Source: Bin5 sp965116395
Lineage (GTDB): Bacteria > Chloroflexota > Anaerolineae > Caldilineales > Caldilineaceae
Length of the DNA: 64,000 bases
Assembly (NCBI GenBank): GCA_965116395.1
Contig: OZ220684.1
Span: 4,588,001 to 4,652,000, forward strand
Direction of reading: 5' to 3'
The notes beneath the pieces were generated by a model, which saw nothing but the letters and a program-made list of their open reading frames with translations, was not told the DNA's origin and made no database searches. Each line of letters begins with the position of its first letter. Within the stretch, counting starts at the first letter, position 1. The position numbers and the translations under genes are program-made. Below are positions 1 to 8,645 of this stretch, piece by piece.

Positions 1-204
1 GGCCGGCTTATCGGCGGGACGGTTATCGTAGAATCCGTTTTTGGCATCCCAGGGATAGGCCGGCTTGCCATGGATTCCATTTTTGGGCGCGACATTCCAA
101 TGGTTCAAGGTGTGATGATGCTGATGGCGATAGCTGTTTTGATCAGTAACCTCTTTACCGATATCTTGTATGCATACCTGGACCCCCGCATCCGCTATGG
201 CTAG
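1..204 (+). CDS. ABC transporter permease, DppB/OppB type, C-terminal fragment (cut by window edge)
   Basis: Frame 1 is open from the first base to TAG at 202-204 (67 residues). It carries the hallmark end of DppB/OppB inner-membrane permeases: a VESVFGIPGIGRLAMDS segment, one hydrophobic stretch, and the terminal DPRIRYG that closes most family members. The same ending (INPRIRYV) is seen in the complete DppB-type gene at 12941-13867. It would form one half of the membrane channel of a peptide/opine-type importer, paired with the DppC-like gene that follows. The start and most of the protein lie outside the window, so substrate and binding protein are unknown. Confidence 0.85.
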   Translation, partial: GRLIGGTVIVESVFGIPGIGRLAMDSIFGRDIPMVQGVMMLMAIAVLISNLFTDILYAYLDPRIRYG

Positions 205-374
205 AGCACTCTGTTGAGGATCACTACAGGGGCAGCCGAGCGAAACAGCGAAACAAGGGCACTTCACAGATCGCTACCTCAGCCATTCGACTTTCTCTTA
301 ACAAACGCTTCATCGTCCTCCGCCGAGTCCTGGAGTCACGGCTCGCCTGGGTTGGCATCGTTGTATGGGTCGGC

Positions 375-1148
375 TTGATCTTCATGGCGTTCACTGCTGA
401 ACTCATTTCCCCTTACGATCCCACTTCCTTGGACTACGGCGCCGTGCTATCGCCGCCTAGCCGAACTCATCTGCTGGGCACCGACGATTTGGGCCGCGAT
501 GTCTTGAGCAACCTCATCCACGGGTCACGCGTGTCGTTGCAGGTGGGCCTGGTCTCGGTTGGCTTGGCAACAATTCTTGGAATACTCTTGGGATTGTTGG
601 CTGGCTACTGGGGCGGCTGGGCCGACGACGTCCTAATGCGTCTCGTTGACGCATTCTATGCCTTTCCCACGCTGATCCTGGCCCTGGCCATAACGGCAGC
701 GCTTGGTCCAAGCCTGAGCAACGTGATGATCGCTGTCGGAATAGTAAACGCACCGGCATTCGCCCGGTTGGTACGTGGTCAGGTTCTCTCAGTAAGGGAA
801 CGTGAGTTTGTCATTGCAGCATACGTCGTGGGAGTAAGCCATGGAAGAATGGTGCGTTACCACATTTGGCCCAATGTTACTGCGCCGTTAATCGTGCAAG
901 CATCTCTAAGTATTGCAGGCGCCATCCTGTCGGAGGCCAGCCTGAGCTTCCTGGGCATGGGCGCACCGCCTCCAACACCAAGTTGGGGGGCCATGCTTAA
1001 GAACGGGTATGGCTATCTGGAGCAGGCCCCTTGGTCATCCTTCTTTCCTGGCGCAGCTATATTCATCACCGTCTTGGGATTGAACTTCCTCGGCGACGGT
1101 CTACGTATGGCACTGGATCCACGTTTGTGGCAGCGAGGGAAGGCATAG
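375..1148 (+). CDS. ABC transporter permease, DppC/OppC type; N-terminus uncertain
   Basis: Inner-membrane permease of a peptide/opine-type ABC importer. It shows the family's LLGTDDLGRDVLSNLIHGSR segment, several membrane helices, the EAA-like cytoplasmic loop (VRGQVLSVREREFVIAAYVVGV) and the typical C-terminal SFLGMGAPPPTPSWG...GDGLRMALDPR. The usual DppC beginning (a basic stretch followed by TM1) is readable upstream in the same frame from about 291, as RRVLESRLAWVGIVVWVG. However, there is no ATG, GTG or TTG between the upstream stop codon and TTG at 375. The annotated start therefore cuts into TM1. The real start may be a rare codon, or there is a base error or frameshift between 204 and 300. 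Partner of the truncated DppB at 1-204. Confidence 0.85.
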   Translation: MIFMAFTAELISPYDPTSLDYGAVLSPPSRTHLLGTDDLGRDVLSNLIHGSRVSLQVGLVSVGLATILGILLGLLAGYWGGWADDVLMRLVDAFYAFPTLILALAITAALGPSLSNVMIAVGIVNAPAFARLVRGQVLSVREREFVIAAYVVGVSHGRMVRYHIWPNVTAPLIVQASLSIAGAILSEASLSFLGMGAPPPTPSWGAMLKNGYGYLEQAPWSSFFPGAAIFITVLGLNFLGDGLRMALDPRLWQRGKA

Positions 1149-1221
1149 GCTTCTTCTTGAAAGTCGTCTCTCTTGGACTTTGATATGCTCTTCGCATAAC
1201 CCATCTCAGTGAGGCTTTAAA

Positions 1222-2976
1222 ATGGCACCCGAGATTCGTCCTGATGTACTCCCTGAAGTGGAGGAACCGCAGCCGGCTGAAGGTTTCCGGCGCATCCTTT
1301 CCGCCCCGTCTGGCCCCACTCACACAATGGCCCGAGCCCAGCCAGGGATCGACTATCGAGGTTTCGCTGAAGGGTGGTGGACACTATCCTGGTGGCGACA
1401 GCCAACGGAAGACACGAAACCCTTGGAATGGGAAACACACCCAGTGCCTGATAAGGCTCTGACCGCATTCTCTTTTGTGGGGGCCAGCTACAACACTCCC
1501 TACAATGTTTATCCTCCCAATCGGGCCCGCCTATTGATTAATGGCGAATATGCCCTCTCTTTTGACCTCGGCGTACGTACTGCACTGGCTTGGCACGCAC
1601 ATGATTTTCGGCTGGAGTTCACGCCTAAGCGTGTACAGTTGCCGGCCGACGGTTACCATCGACAGCACGAGATGCACGGCAACAGCGGCATCTACCGCCT
1701 TACTGTACCGGCACACATTGTAACAGCGGGAAAACCGATTCGGCTGCGTGTCGAATTAGAAACACCCCATGAGGGAACCGTTTCTTTCTTTATGATCAAG
1801 AATCGACAGGACACCCTCGAGGTTTCAACCCAGACAAACGCTGATCAGATCTCCCAGCTTCAAGACGATGTGACGCAGTTACGAAGGGTGGTCAGTGTGC
1901 TTAGTAAGCAGTTGTATCCAGAGCTTTTTCCTGAACGCCTTTCCTCCCAGCAGATGGTTCTTTACCAGCATGGGCGGGACCACTGCAACGACCTGGATAT
2001 CGCTTTGGCGGATGATGGCGAAATCATGCTGGCCTTTCGCCAAGCCGCCGAACATGTGGCGCCCCATGGCAAGGCTATCCTGGTGCGCTCTAGCGCCAGC
2101 GGACAGATCTGGAACCCCGAGAATGCCCAAGCCATTGCCCATTTTCCCTGGCCGACCGACATTCGCGTACCAGTATTTCACCGCCTGGGCGGCGGAAATT
2201 GGATACTCAGTCTCCTGCTCTATCGTAACCACGACCAGTCTGGTGAAAGAATCCTGCCTCTCGCAAGCCGGAACGATTTTGAAACGTGGCTTCTGCGTTC
2301 AGGGGATGACGGCCATTCCTGGACGATGGATTCTGAGCCTTTGGATCCTGGTCCACTGACAGACGCTACGGTTATGGCTCCGGCCGTGCGACTCCCGACT
2401 GGACGGCTGCTTCTCCCGGCGTCAAGTTGCCTCAGCGAGCCTCTCTCGGCCTCGCTATTGGTTTCCGATGATGAAGGTCAATCCTGGCGCTTCCACGCGT
2501 TGATAGGAGAAATACCTTCGCAGTACGCCGCTGTGTATCCTGAAACCACGTTAGCGCTCGCGCCTTCTGGACGACTCGTTGCCATGATCCGCATCAGCAA
2601 CGGGAATCATCTTCAGTCATTTTCGCTTGACGGCGGGATGACATGGACCGACTGGGAGGAAACACCCATGCCATCGTTCGGACACCGGGCCCGGCTGCTC
2701 ACTCTCAGTAGTGGTGAGATTCTGTGCTCGTATGGTTGGCGCTGTAGGCGCGAAGACGGCCAGGACGAACTCGGTAGCATAAAGCTGGCTCTTAGTAGGG
2801 ACGAGGGGCGGACCTGGCCCGCGCAGGAAATGCGCATTCTGCGCGATGATTTCTTGAATTGGGACATTGGCTACCCGATCACTATTGAACTACCCGATGG
2901 CCGCCTGTTCACAGCCTATTGGGGCAACCACATGGACCGCTATTTCATTGGGGGAAACGTCTACAATAGGTGGTAA
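1222..2976 (+). CDS. Sialidase-like BNR/Asp-box repeat protein
   Basis: 584 residues; ATG at 1222 behind a GTGAGG box. The C-terminal half (about 250-580) has four Asp boxes at about residues 360-367 (SGDDGHSW), 415-422 (SDDEGQSW), 468-475 (SLDGGMTW) and 525-532 (SRDEGRTW). These are typical of six-bladed sialidase/neuraminidase propellers. The first 190 residues are a separate beta-rich domain, followed by a short polar segment (about 203-230) that could be a coiled coil. No signal peptide is visible, so it is probably cytoplasmic or exported by another route. A glycoside hydrolase or lyase role on an exo-linked sugar is likely, but the catalytic Arg triad of true sialidases cannot be confirmed by eye. 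It follows a peptide-type ABC permease pair, which suggests coupling to uptake. Confidence 0.75.
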   Translation: MAPEIRPDVLPEVEEPQPAEGFRRILSAPSGPTHTMARAQPGIDYRGFAEGWWTLSWWRQPTEDTKPLEWETHPVPDKALTAFSFVGASYNTPYNVYPPNRARLLINGEYALSFDLGVRTALAWHAHDFRLEFTPKRVQLPADGYHRQHEMHGNSGIYRLTVPAHIVTAGKPIRLRVELETPHEGTVSFFMIKNRQDTLEVSTQTNADQISQLQDDVTQLRRVVSVLSKQLYPELFPERLSSQQMVLYQHGRDHCNDLDIALADDGEIMLAFRQAAEHVAPHGKAILVRSSASGQIWNPENAQAIAHFPWPTDIRVPVFHRLGGGNWILSLLLYRNHDQSGERILPLASRNDFETWLLRSGDDGHSWTMDSEPLDPGPLTDATVMAPAVRLPTGRLLLPASSCLSEPLSASLLVSDDEGQSWRFHALIGEIPSQYAAVYPETTLALAPSGRLVAMIRISNGNHLQSFSLDGGMTWTDWEETPMPSFGHRARLLTLSSGEILCSYGWRCRREDGQDELGSIKLALSRDEGRTWPAQEMRILRDDFLNWDIGYPITIELPDGRLFTAYWGNHMDRYFIGGNVYNRW

Positions 2977-3041
2977 GGTAGAACGATTTCAATTTTGCAG
3001 CATCCGGACGTTTCGTGAAAGACCGTCTGTTCATCTTGTAG

Positions 3042-3434
3042 CCGATCAGGAAGGGCAAAGCATTTGGCTGCGTTGACCTCGGGTACGGCGGCGCCTCCGG
3101 CGACGAGCTCGACCGCATCGACTACGGCCTGGGGACGCCCCACCACACGCTCTTGCTGGCTTCTTCTCTGGATCACGGACGTTCCATTTATCCGGTCATA
3201 GAGGACTTCCTTCAGATAACCCCCGTTCTCCTAGACCGCAAAACAGACAATGTGCACGCCGATATGGTCTACTTCGAGACGCCAAACAACGGAGCCGTTT
3301 TCTCGGTGGGATCGATGTGCTGGTGCGCCAGTCTGTCGCACAACGGCTATGATAACAACGTCTCCCGGATAACCGAGAATGTACTGGATGTCTTCTCGAC
3401 TTCTGTCGATCTTCCACCCTCGCCGTCGCCGTAA
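3042..3434 (+). pseudogene. Decayed fragment resembling the C-terminus of N,N-dimethylformamidase large (beta) subunit
   Basis: Frame 3042-3434 is open between TAG at 3039 and TAA at 3432. It encodes GYGGASGDELDRIDYGLGTP, then LLLASSLDHGRSIYPVIED, VYFETPNNGAVFSVGS and HNGYDNNVSRITENVLD. These match my memory of the end of DMFase beta-subunit-like proteins (GGAAG.ELDR..LGTP, then the glycine-rich FSVGSI.WC.SL..N..DNNVSRIT block). No start codon sits at the head of the homologous stretch, and the several hundred residues that should precede it are replaced by an unrelated gene end. The tail after VLDVF reads as random Pro/Ser sequence. I call it a 5'-deleted remnant. It lies downstream of the BNR gene and may mark a deletion breakpoint near 2980-3040. 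Confidence 0.6.
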
Positions 3435-4188
3435 AGCGGCTCCGCTCGGACGACATTTCAATTGAGGAAAGCGCTAGAGTAACCATAAATGATTGCATTC
3501 CTCAGCCGGCATGCTCTACCTTCTATCCAGTTAAGAAGGACAAGACTTGCTATAGTCTGAGTTTTCGAGCTGCGCCGGGCTTTTGAAACGCGTTTGTCCA
3601 GCCAATAGCGCCGTAGTAAAATGTGGCGCAACTCCTCCAGGTTTTCCGCCTGAATTGTAAAGTTCTGGCGCAAGGTGAATCAGGGAGGAAACATGTTTTT
3701 GCACAAGCTAGCAGACTCGATTCATGACGTTGCCCGCAATACTCCCCTTCTTGACAGCGCTTGCCGCCCGCGCGTCATCCTGCCCACCGCGGCCGGCGCC
3801 TTGCCGAGCTCCTCCGTTTCTCAATTTGCCATATTCAATCCGATTGCACTCCCAGTGCTTGGTTACGGCCGGTCTTCACCGACCGGCTCGCACATGCTGG
3901 CCCCATGTCGTAGAGGGCCAGTAGATCCAACACCTGGTGACTGGCGCCGTCTCAAGATCTGAAACGTCGCCAGACGCAGCCATTCTCGAAGCCGATTCTT
4001 GCTGTCGATACGTTTCTTACGGAGACCGCGATTCTTGCTATAGTTGGAAACCTCCATTTTGCCCAGCCCGGGCAAGTCGATTGCGAAGAGAAGTTGTGGT
4101 CGTTCAATCCATGTGACCGACCGAAAGTAGTCCTTGAAGAATGGTTCCCCCTCGGCAACCAATGGTCCAAATCCAAGGAGGCAGATCG
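3435..4188. other. Long region without a convincing gene, upstream of the first sugar ABC operon
   Basis: About 750 bp with only short, unsupported reading frames on both strands. A 7-bp hairpin (GCCGGTC, loop TTCACC, GACCGGC) lies at 3868-3887. The motif CTTGCTATAGT occurs at about 3547 and 4034; the second copy resembles an extended -10 element for the gene at 4189 but has no clear -35. A minus-strand frame over 3863-4267 contains a basic stretch that could be a decayed gene, but I recognise nothing in it. Probably promoter/leader DNA plus degenerate sequence next to the pseudogene at 3042-3434. Confidence 0.5.
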
Positions 4189-5610
4189 ATGGAGAGCAAG
4201 CAACGAACCAGACGCGATTTTCTGAAAGGGAGCGCAGTTGCCGTTGGCGCCGCCTTTCTGACGGCATGCGCCCCCGCGCCCCAGGCTGCAGAGGATTCCG
4301 GCGGATCCGGGGACGAAATGCCCGCCACCGAAGAGATTCTGATCCGTTTTGCCATGTGGGACTGGTACGCCAATACGCCGGGCGTTCGCTGGGATGAGTG
4401 GAATCAGACCGAAGCTTTCCCTATTTTCGAGGAAGCCAACCCCGGTACGAAGCTGGAGTGGGAACCGCTTGGCAGCGGCTGGCCAGACAAAATCCTCACC
4501 CAGATGGCCGCCGGCACCGCGCCCGACATCATCTCGACCTGGTCTCCCCACATCGACACCTGGGCGGAAAAACACCAGCTCCTCGACCTGCAGCCCTTGA
4601 TCGACGTGGACATTCCCGATGCCGATGACATCTATATCGGCTTCGCCTGGGATCAGATGTGGGACCCGTTCAATAATATTCGCATGGGCATGTTGTCCGA
4701 TCTCGATATCACCAGCATCTACTATAACAAGACCGCGTTCGAGGAAGAAGGCCTGCCCTTGCCGACGGTCGACTGGACGGAAGACGAATATCTTGTCGCC
4801 GCCGAAACCCTGACCGTTCGCGATGACAGCGGCGAAATAACGCGCTGGGGCGGGCAGTTGCGACCCGGCTTCTGGCTGAGCTATTCCTACCATGTGGAAA
4901 CCCATGGCGGCGAAGTACGAGACGAGGAGACCCGTATGATCTGCGGGTTGGGCGAGCCCGAGGCGCAGGAAGGGCTGGAATGGGTGCGCCGCTCAATGTG
5001 GGATCTCAACATCTTTGCCCAGAACAACCAGATGACGGCAACAGGTATTCCCAATATGTGGACCGGCTTGCTGCCGGCCGAAGTCGTGGCCATGGCCGAG
5101 CGCAGCGCCGATCAATTCTTTGCCCTCGCCGAAAGCATCACTGAGTTTGAATGGGACATCGCCCACATCCCGACCGGCCCCAAAGACCGCGCCTGCATGG
5201 GCCTACCCGACGAATGGGTGGTCTACAAGGGTGTTGTAGAAAGAGGCAATCACGACGAGGTCTGGGAGATGATGAAATGGCTGACAGGCGAATGGTACCA
5301 GGATAAGATTGCCACCGTCTCCGGCCGCATTCCCGGGCTCCTGGCCATGGCAGATTCCTGGGCCGGCACGTTGCGCCAGACGGACCCGAGACTGGAGAAT
5401 GTTCGACTGGAAACGGTTGTCGAACAGCTGCAAATGGGTTATCCCCGCCGCGGACCCACCTTCCGATATCAGCAGATTGCAGAGGAGCTGATCAATCCTG
5501 CCGTCGATCAGGTCTTCATTGAAGGTAAGGCGCCAGTTTCCATATTCGAGGACATCGGCCCTCAAGTAACTGAGGCGCAGCAGGTGGAACTGGAACGCGC
5601 GGCTGGATAG
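4189..5610 (+). CDS. Sugar ABC transporter substrate-binding protein (family 1), Tat-exported lipoprotein
   Basis: 473 residues from ATG 4189, chosen because a perfect AAGGAGG (4175-4181) lies 7 bases upstream and the protein then opens with a twin-arginine signal. The signal is RTRRDFLKGSAVAVGAAFLT with a lipobox Cys in LTAC. The frame stays open upstream to 4141, but that would bury the signal. The mature part has the family-1 (MalE/UgpB-like) look: LEWEPLGSGWPDKILTQMAAGTAPDII near the N-terminus and aromatic-rich Trp segments later. It should capture a carbohydrate outside the membrane and deliver it to the two CUT1 permeases that follow. No ATPase gene is present locally, as is usual for CUT1 systems sharing one MsmK-like ATPase. 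Confidence 0.9.
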   Translation: MESKQRTRRDFLKGSAVAVGAAFLTACAPAPQAAEDSGGSGDEMPATEEILIRFAMWDWYANTPGVRWDEWNQTEAFPIFEEANPGTKLEWEPLGSGWPDKILTQMAAGTAPDIISTWSPHIDTWAEKHQLLDLQPLIDVDIPDADDIYIGFAWDQMWDPFNNIRMGMLSDLDITSIYYNKTAFEEEGLPLPTVDWTEDEYLVAAETLTVRDDSGEITRWGGQLRPGFWLSYSYHVETHGGEVRDEETRMICGLGEPEAQEGLEWVRRSMWDLNIFAQNNQMTATGIPNMWTGLLPAEVVAMAERSADQFFALAESITEFEWDIAHIPTGPKDRACMGLPDEWVVYKGVVERGNHDEVWEMMKWLTGEWYQDKIATVSGRIPGLLAMADSWAGTLRQTDPRLENVRLETVVEQLQMGYPRRGPTFRYQQIAEELINPAVDQVFIEGKAPVSIFEDIGPQVTEAQQVELERAAG

Positions 5611-5687
5611 ACGGGAATCGGTGATCGAGGCCGTTCTCCAAACGCACGTCAGCCAGCGGTTTTCGCCAAGTTTCAAGACAGGCGACT

Positions 5688-5713
5688 GGGGGTAGGGTTC
5701 TATCCCTACCCCC
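5688..5713 (+). promoter_or_regulatory. Perfect 10-bp hairpin between binding-protein and permease genes
   Basis: GGGGGTAGGG (5688-5697), loop TTCTAT, CCCTACCCCC (5704-5713), 77 nt after the stop of the binding-protein gene. It is not followed by a T-tract, so a simple intrinsic terminator is unlikely. An mRNA 3'-end stabiliser or partial attenuator that raises binding protein over permease is more likely. Comparable hairpins follow the other four binding-protein genes of this window. Confidence 0.6.
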
Positions 5714-5840
5714 TTACCCGACCATCCGCAGTCTTTGCGCGCGGACCGCTCGCGTCTTCTACCAATCTCAAATCAAGCCATCTATGATTCTCAGCATTCA
5801 GGACCGGTTTGCTCAAAACCCTATGAGGGGTACCTGACCC

Positions 5841-6773
5841 GTGGCAACTCAGCTAAGTTTGCCCGGTTTCGCCAAGCGGCGATTCTCGCAGAGGACTGAG
5901 GACGTCCTTACCGCCTACCTCTGTCTGCTTCCCTGGATTATTGGCTTCCTGGTCTTCACATTGGGTCCTCTGGTCTTTTCCTTCGTGTTGAGCTTCTTCC
6001 GCGCTGACCTCTTTACCCGCAACGTCTTTATCGGTCTAGAAAACTACCAGGAACTGGTCCGGGATCCTCTGTTCCTAAAAAGCCTGCGCATAACGGCTGT
6101 CTATGCCTTCGTTTCCGTTCCTCTCGGCGCGGCAACTGCCCTGGCGGTCGCCCTCCTCCTAAACCAGAAGGTTGTTGGCCTCGGCGTGTGGCGAACGGTC
6201 TACTACCTGCCGTCCGTCATTTCGGGCGTTGCTGTTGCCGTTCTGTGGATGCAGATATTCAACCCACGAATGGGGTTGATAAACAACGCCCTGAGGCTGG
6301 TGGGTATCGACGGCCCCAGCTGGATCTTTGATTCGGATTGGGCGCTGCCCTCATTGATCATCATGAGTCTGTGGGCTGTCGGCGCCAACATGCTGCTTTA
6401 CCTTGCCGGTTTGCAGGGAATCCCCACCTATTTGTACGAAGCCGCCAAGATCGACGGCGCAAGTGTCTTGCGGCGATTCTGGCACGTGACGATCCCCATG
6501 CTTTCCCCCACAATCTTTTTCAACGTCGTGATAAGTTTGATTGCTGCGTTCCAGTTCTTCACCCAGTCCTTTATCATGACGAACGGCGGGCCAAACAACT
6601 CTACTCTTAGCATGGTTCTGTTCCTATACCGCAAAGCATTTCAACAGACCCGCTTTGGCTACGCGTCCGCGGTGGCGTGGGTTCTTTTCGCCATAATTAT
6701 CGGTTTTACGCTTCTGTTCATCCGCTCTTCAAGCCTCTGGGTTTACTATGCTGGCGAGGAGGAGAAGTCATAG
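5841..6773 (+). CDS. Sugar ABC transporter permease, MalF/UgpA type (CUT1)
   Basis: 310 residues; GTG start at 5841 with GAGGGG about 10 bases upstream. Six hydrophobic segments follow a cytoplasmic N-terminus, with LCLLPWIIGFLVFTLGPLVF as TM1. The conserved cytoplasmic EAA loop, YEAAKIDGASVLRRFWHVTI, contacts the shared ATPase. The C-terminal helix ends just before the stop. The gene is 230 bp behind the binding-protein gene, with a hairpin in between, and 39 bp ahead of the MalG-type partner, so all three form one importer. The sugar is not predictable from sequence. Confidence in the family is high. Confidence 0.92.
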   Translation: MATQLSLPGFAKRRFSQRTEDVLTAYLCLLPWIIGFLVFTLGPLVFSFVLSFFRADLFTRNVFIGLENYQELVRDPLFLKSLRITAVYAFVSVPLGAATALAVALLLNQKVVGLGVWRTVYYLPSVISGVAVAVLWMQIFNPRMGLINNALRLVGIDGPSWIFDSDWALPSLIIMSLWAVGANMLLYLAGLQGIPTYLYEAAKIDGASVLRRFWHVTIPMLSPTIFFNVVISLIAAFQFFTQSFIMTNGGPNNSTLSMVLFLYRKAFQQTRFGYASAVAWVLFAIIIGFTLLFIRSSSLWVYYAGEEEKS

Positions 6774-6812
6774 TAATGCTGCAAACCGCTGGCGGCAATT
6801 GACATACTTGAG

Positions 6813-7685
6813 ATGAGAACATCGCTTGAAGCTACTTTGTTGAAGAATGCTGGTCGAGCCTGGCAACCTGTCCTGCGACAGTTAGGGCTCCTCGTTCTCA
6901 TCCTTCCCGGGGCGAGTCTGTTTCTGATTCCCTGGCTATGGATGCTCTCGACCGCGGGCAAGGAAACAGCCCTCATCTGGAAAACGCCTCCGGTGTGGAT
7001 TCCGCCTGTCTATCAATGGGAAAACTTTTTCAAAGCCTGGCTGCAGGGCGATTTCACCGTCTACTATCTCAATACATTCTACATAAGTGGCATGAACGTC
7101 ATCGGCGTCTTGATCTCCAGCGTTCTGGCAGCATACGCCTTCGCCAGGATTCGCTTTCCCGGCCGCGACATTCTCTTCATCATCGTCCTCAGCACCATGA
7201 TGCTGCCAAGGCAAGTAACACTGATTCCGCTCTATATGATTTTCAGCGAGTTTGGGTGGATAAACTCTTTCAAACCATTAATCGTCCCGCTCTTTTTCGG
7301 GGATGCATTCAGTATCTTCCTGTTGCGTCAGTTTTTCCTGACTATATCAAGGGAACTGGATGACGCCGCCCTCATCGATGGTTGTCGACGCTTAGGCGTC
7401 CTCTTTCGTATTCTCCTGCCTCTCACGCGGCCGGCACTGGCCGTTGTGGCAATATTCAATTTTACCTGGGCCTGGAACGAGTTTTTTACACCTCTTATCT
7501 ATCTGAACTCGCCGAAACTGTTCCCAATTACTTTGGGCCTGCACCGCTTCATCGGCCGAACCGAAATCGACATCCAGTTCTTGATGGCAATGACCATCAT
7601 CTCGACACTCATACCAATTGCCATTTTCTTCCTCACTCAGCGATACTTCATACAGGGAATCGTCATCACGGGAATAAAAGGCTGA
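6813..7685 (+). CDS. Sugar ABC transporter permease, MalG/UgpE type (CUT1)
   Basis: 290 residues from ATG 6813; the ribosome-binding site is weak (ACTTGAG), which is common for the second permease of such pairs. A hydrophobic TM1 (GASLFLIPWLWMLSTAGKE) and the periplasmic WENFFKAW segment typical of MalG homologues are followed by the EAA loop DDAALIDGCRRLGVLFRILL. The protein ends with the MalG-type ITQRYFIQGIVITGIKG-like tail (GIVITGIKG before the stop). Together with the gene at 5841 it forms the channel. The same GIKG ending is seen in the MalG-type gene at 41771-42667 and a GAVKG ending at 48005-48865. Confidence 0.92.
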   Translation: MRTSLEATLLKNAGRAWQPVLRQLGLLVLILPGASLFLIPWLWMLSTAGKETALIWKTPPVWIPPVYQWENFFKAWLQGDFTVYYLNTFYISGMNVIGVLISSVLAAYAFARIRFPGRDILFIIVLSTMMLPRQVTLIPLYMIFSEFGWINSFKPLIVPLFFGDAFSIFLLRQFFLTISRELDDAALIDGCRRLGVLFRILLPLTRPALAVVAIFNFTWAWNEFFTPLIYLNSPKLFPITLGLHRFIGRTEIDIQFLMAMTIISTLIPIAIFFLTQRYFIQGIVITGIKG

Positions 7686-7802
7686 TTTCCTGGCCAGCAG
7701 GGAAGGACCAGTACTTCCGTTGCGGCCATCGGACGGCCTGATTTGCCAGATCGCAGCCGATTGCCACACTCGGCAGAAAACCACGAAAAGGGGAGCATTC
7801 AG

Positions 7803-8600
7803 ATGCAGACGACTAAGACTGCTGAAAGCGAGAGCGGCTATAAGGCGCTTACACAAACACAGGTTGCCAGTTTCTGGGAAGAAGGGTTCCTGGTTGTCGG
7901 CAAGGTATTGGAGGACGAGCTCATCGAAGAGATGCGCTGCGAGTATGATTCCGAGTTCGACCTTGCCCGCACCGGCGAGCGGCCTGTTCGCAACCTGGCT
8001 GTTGGCGAAGAACACCACGATCATGACGAAGAAGACCAGCAGGAGATGCTCCAGTTCATGGGGATCTCCGAATACAATCTTCGATTTCACCAACTGATCT
8101 ATCATGATGTCATCCTCGACGTCATTGAAGACCTGATCGGTCCAAATATCCAGCTGTATCACAACCAGGCTCTCTACAAGCCGCCCCACCATGGCGGCCC
8201 GATCTTTTGGCACCAGGACAACGCCTACTGGAAATGTGTGCCTGCCAATCTGGTCAGCGTCTGGCTCACTCTCGATGACGTCGACTATCACAACGGCGCC
8301 ATGCAGTTCATCCCCGGTTCGCACCTGCGCCCCATGATTCATGACCAGGCCCAAGGCAGCGATGTCCTCCTCGACATGGGCAAGTTGGTTGACGACAGCA
8401 AGGCGGTCGTAGGCGATCTGCCGGCCGGCGGCATCACCCTTCACCATTGCCAGACCCTGCATCGTACTGCGCCAAATACGACCGACCGTCAGCGCCGCGC
8501 GCTTGCCATTCACTACATGACGCCTGGCACAAGGTCTGCGCAGACACAAGAGTCATTCCAGGTTTCTTTCGGCAAACCCATGTTGCGGATGCGGGTCTGA
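7803..8600 (+). CDS. Phytanoyl-CoA dioxygenase (PhyH) family protein, module 1
   Basis: 265 residues from ATG 7803, preferred over an upstream in-frame start because AAAAGGGGAG lies 9 bases before it. Fe(II)/2-oxoglutarate oxygenase of the PhyH family. The metal-binding HxD is H137-Q-D139 in IFWHQDNAYW, the distal His is H220 in TLHRTAPNTT, and Arg231/232 follow for 2-oxoglutarate. All facial-triad residues are present, so it should be active. Family members hydroxylate acyl-CoAs, amino acids, quaternary amines or secondary metabolites. The substrate here is unknown, but the gene sits between a sugar transporter and a PfkB kinase, which suggests a small imported molecule. An acidic and His-rich patch (EEHHDHDEEDQQ, about 69-80) is unusual. 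Confidence 0.85.
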   Translation: MQTTKTAESESGYKALTQTQVASFWEEGFLVVGKVLEDELIEEMRCEYDSEFDLARTGERPVRNLAVGEEHHDHDEEDQQEMLQFMGISEYNLRFHQLIYHDVILDVIEDLIGPNIQLYHNQALYKPPHHGGPIFWHQDNAYWKCVPANLVSVWLTLDDVDYHNGAMQFIPGSHLRPMIHDQAQGSDVLLDMGKLVDDSKAVVGDLPAGGITLHHCQTLHRTAPNTTDRQRRALAIHYMTPGTRSAQTQESFQVSFGKPMLRMRV

Positions 8601-8645
8601 GCCCACCGCGCAGTACAAGAGACCGATTAGGATTTAAGTACCGCT

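Noticed and set aside
3863..4267. Minus-strand reading frame of 134 codons with a basic stretch, considered as a transposase remnant
   Set aside because: No recognisable transposase motif, no terminal inverted repeats, and it overlaps the well supported binding-protein start on the other strand.
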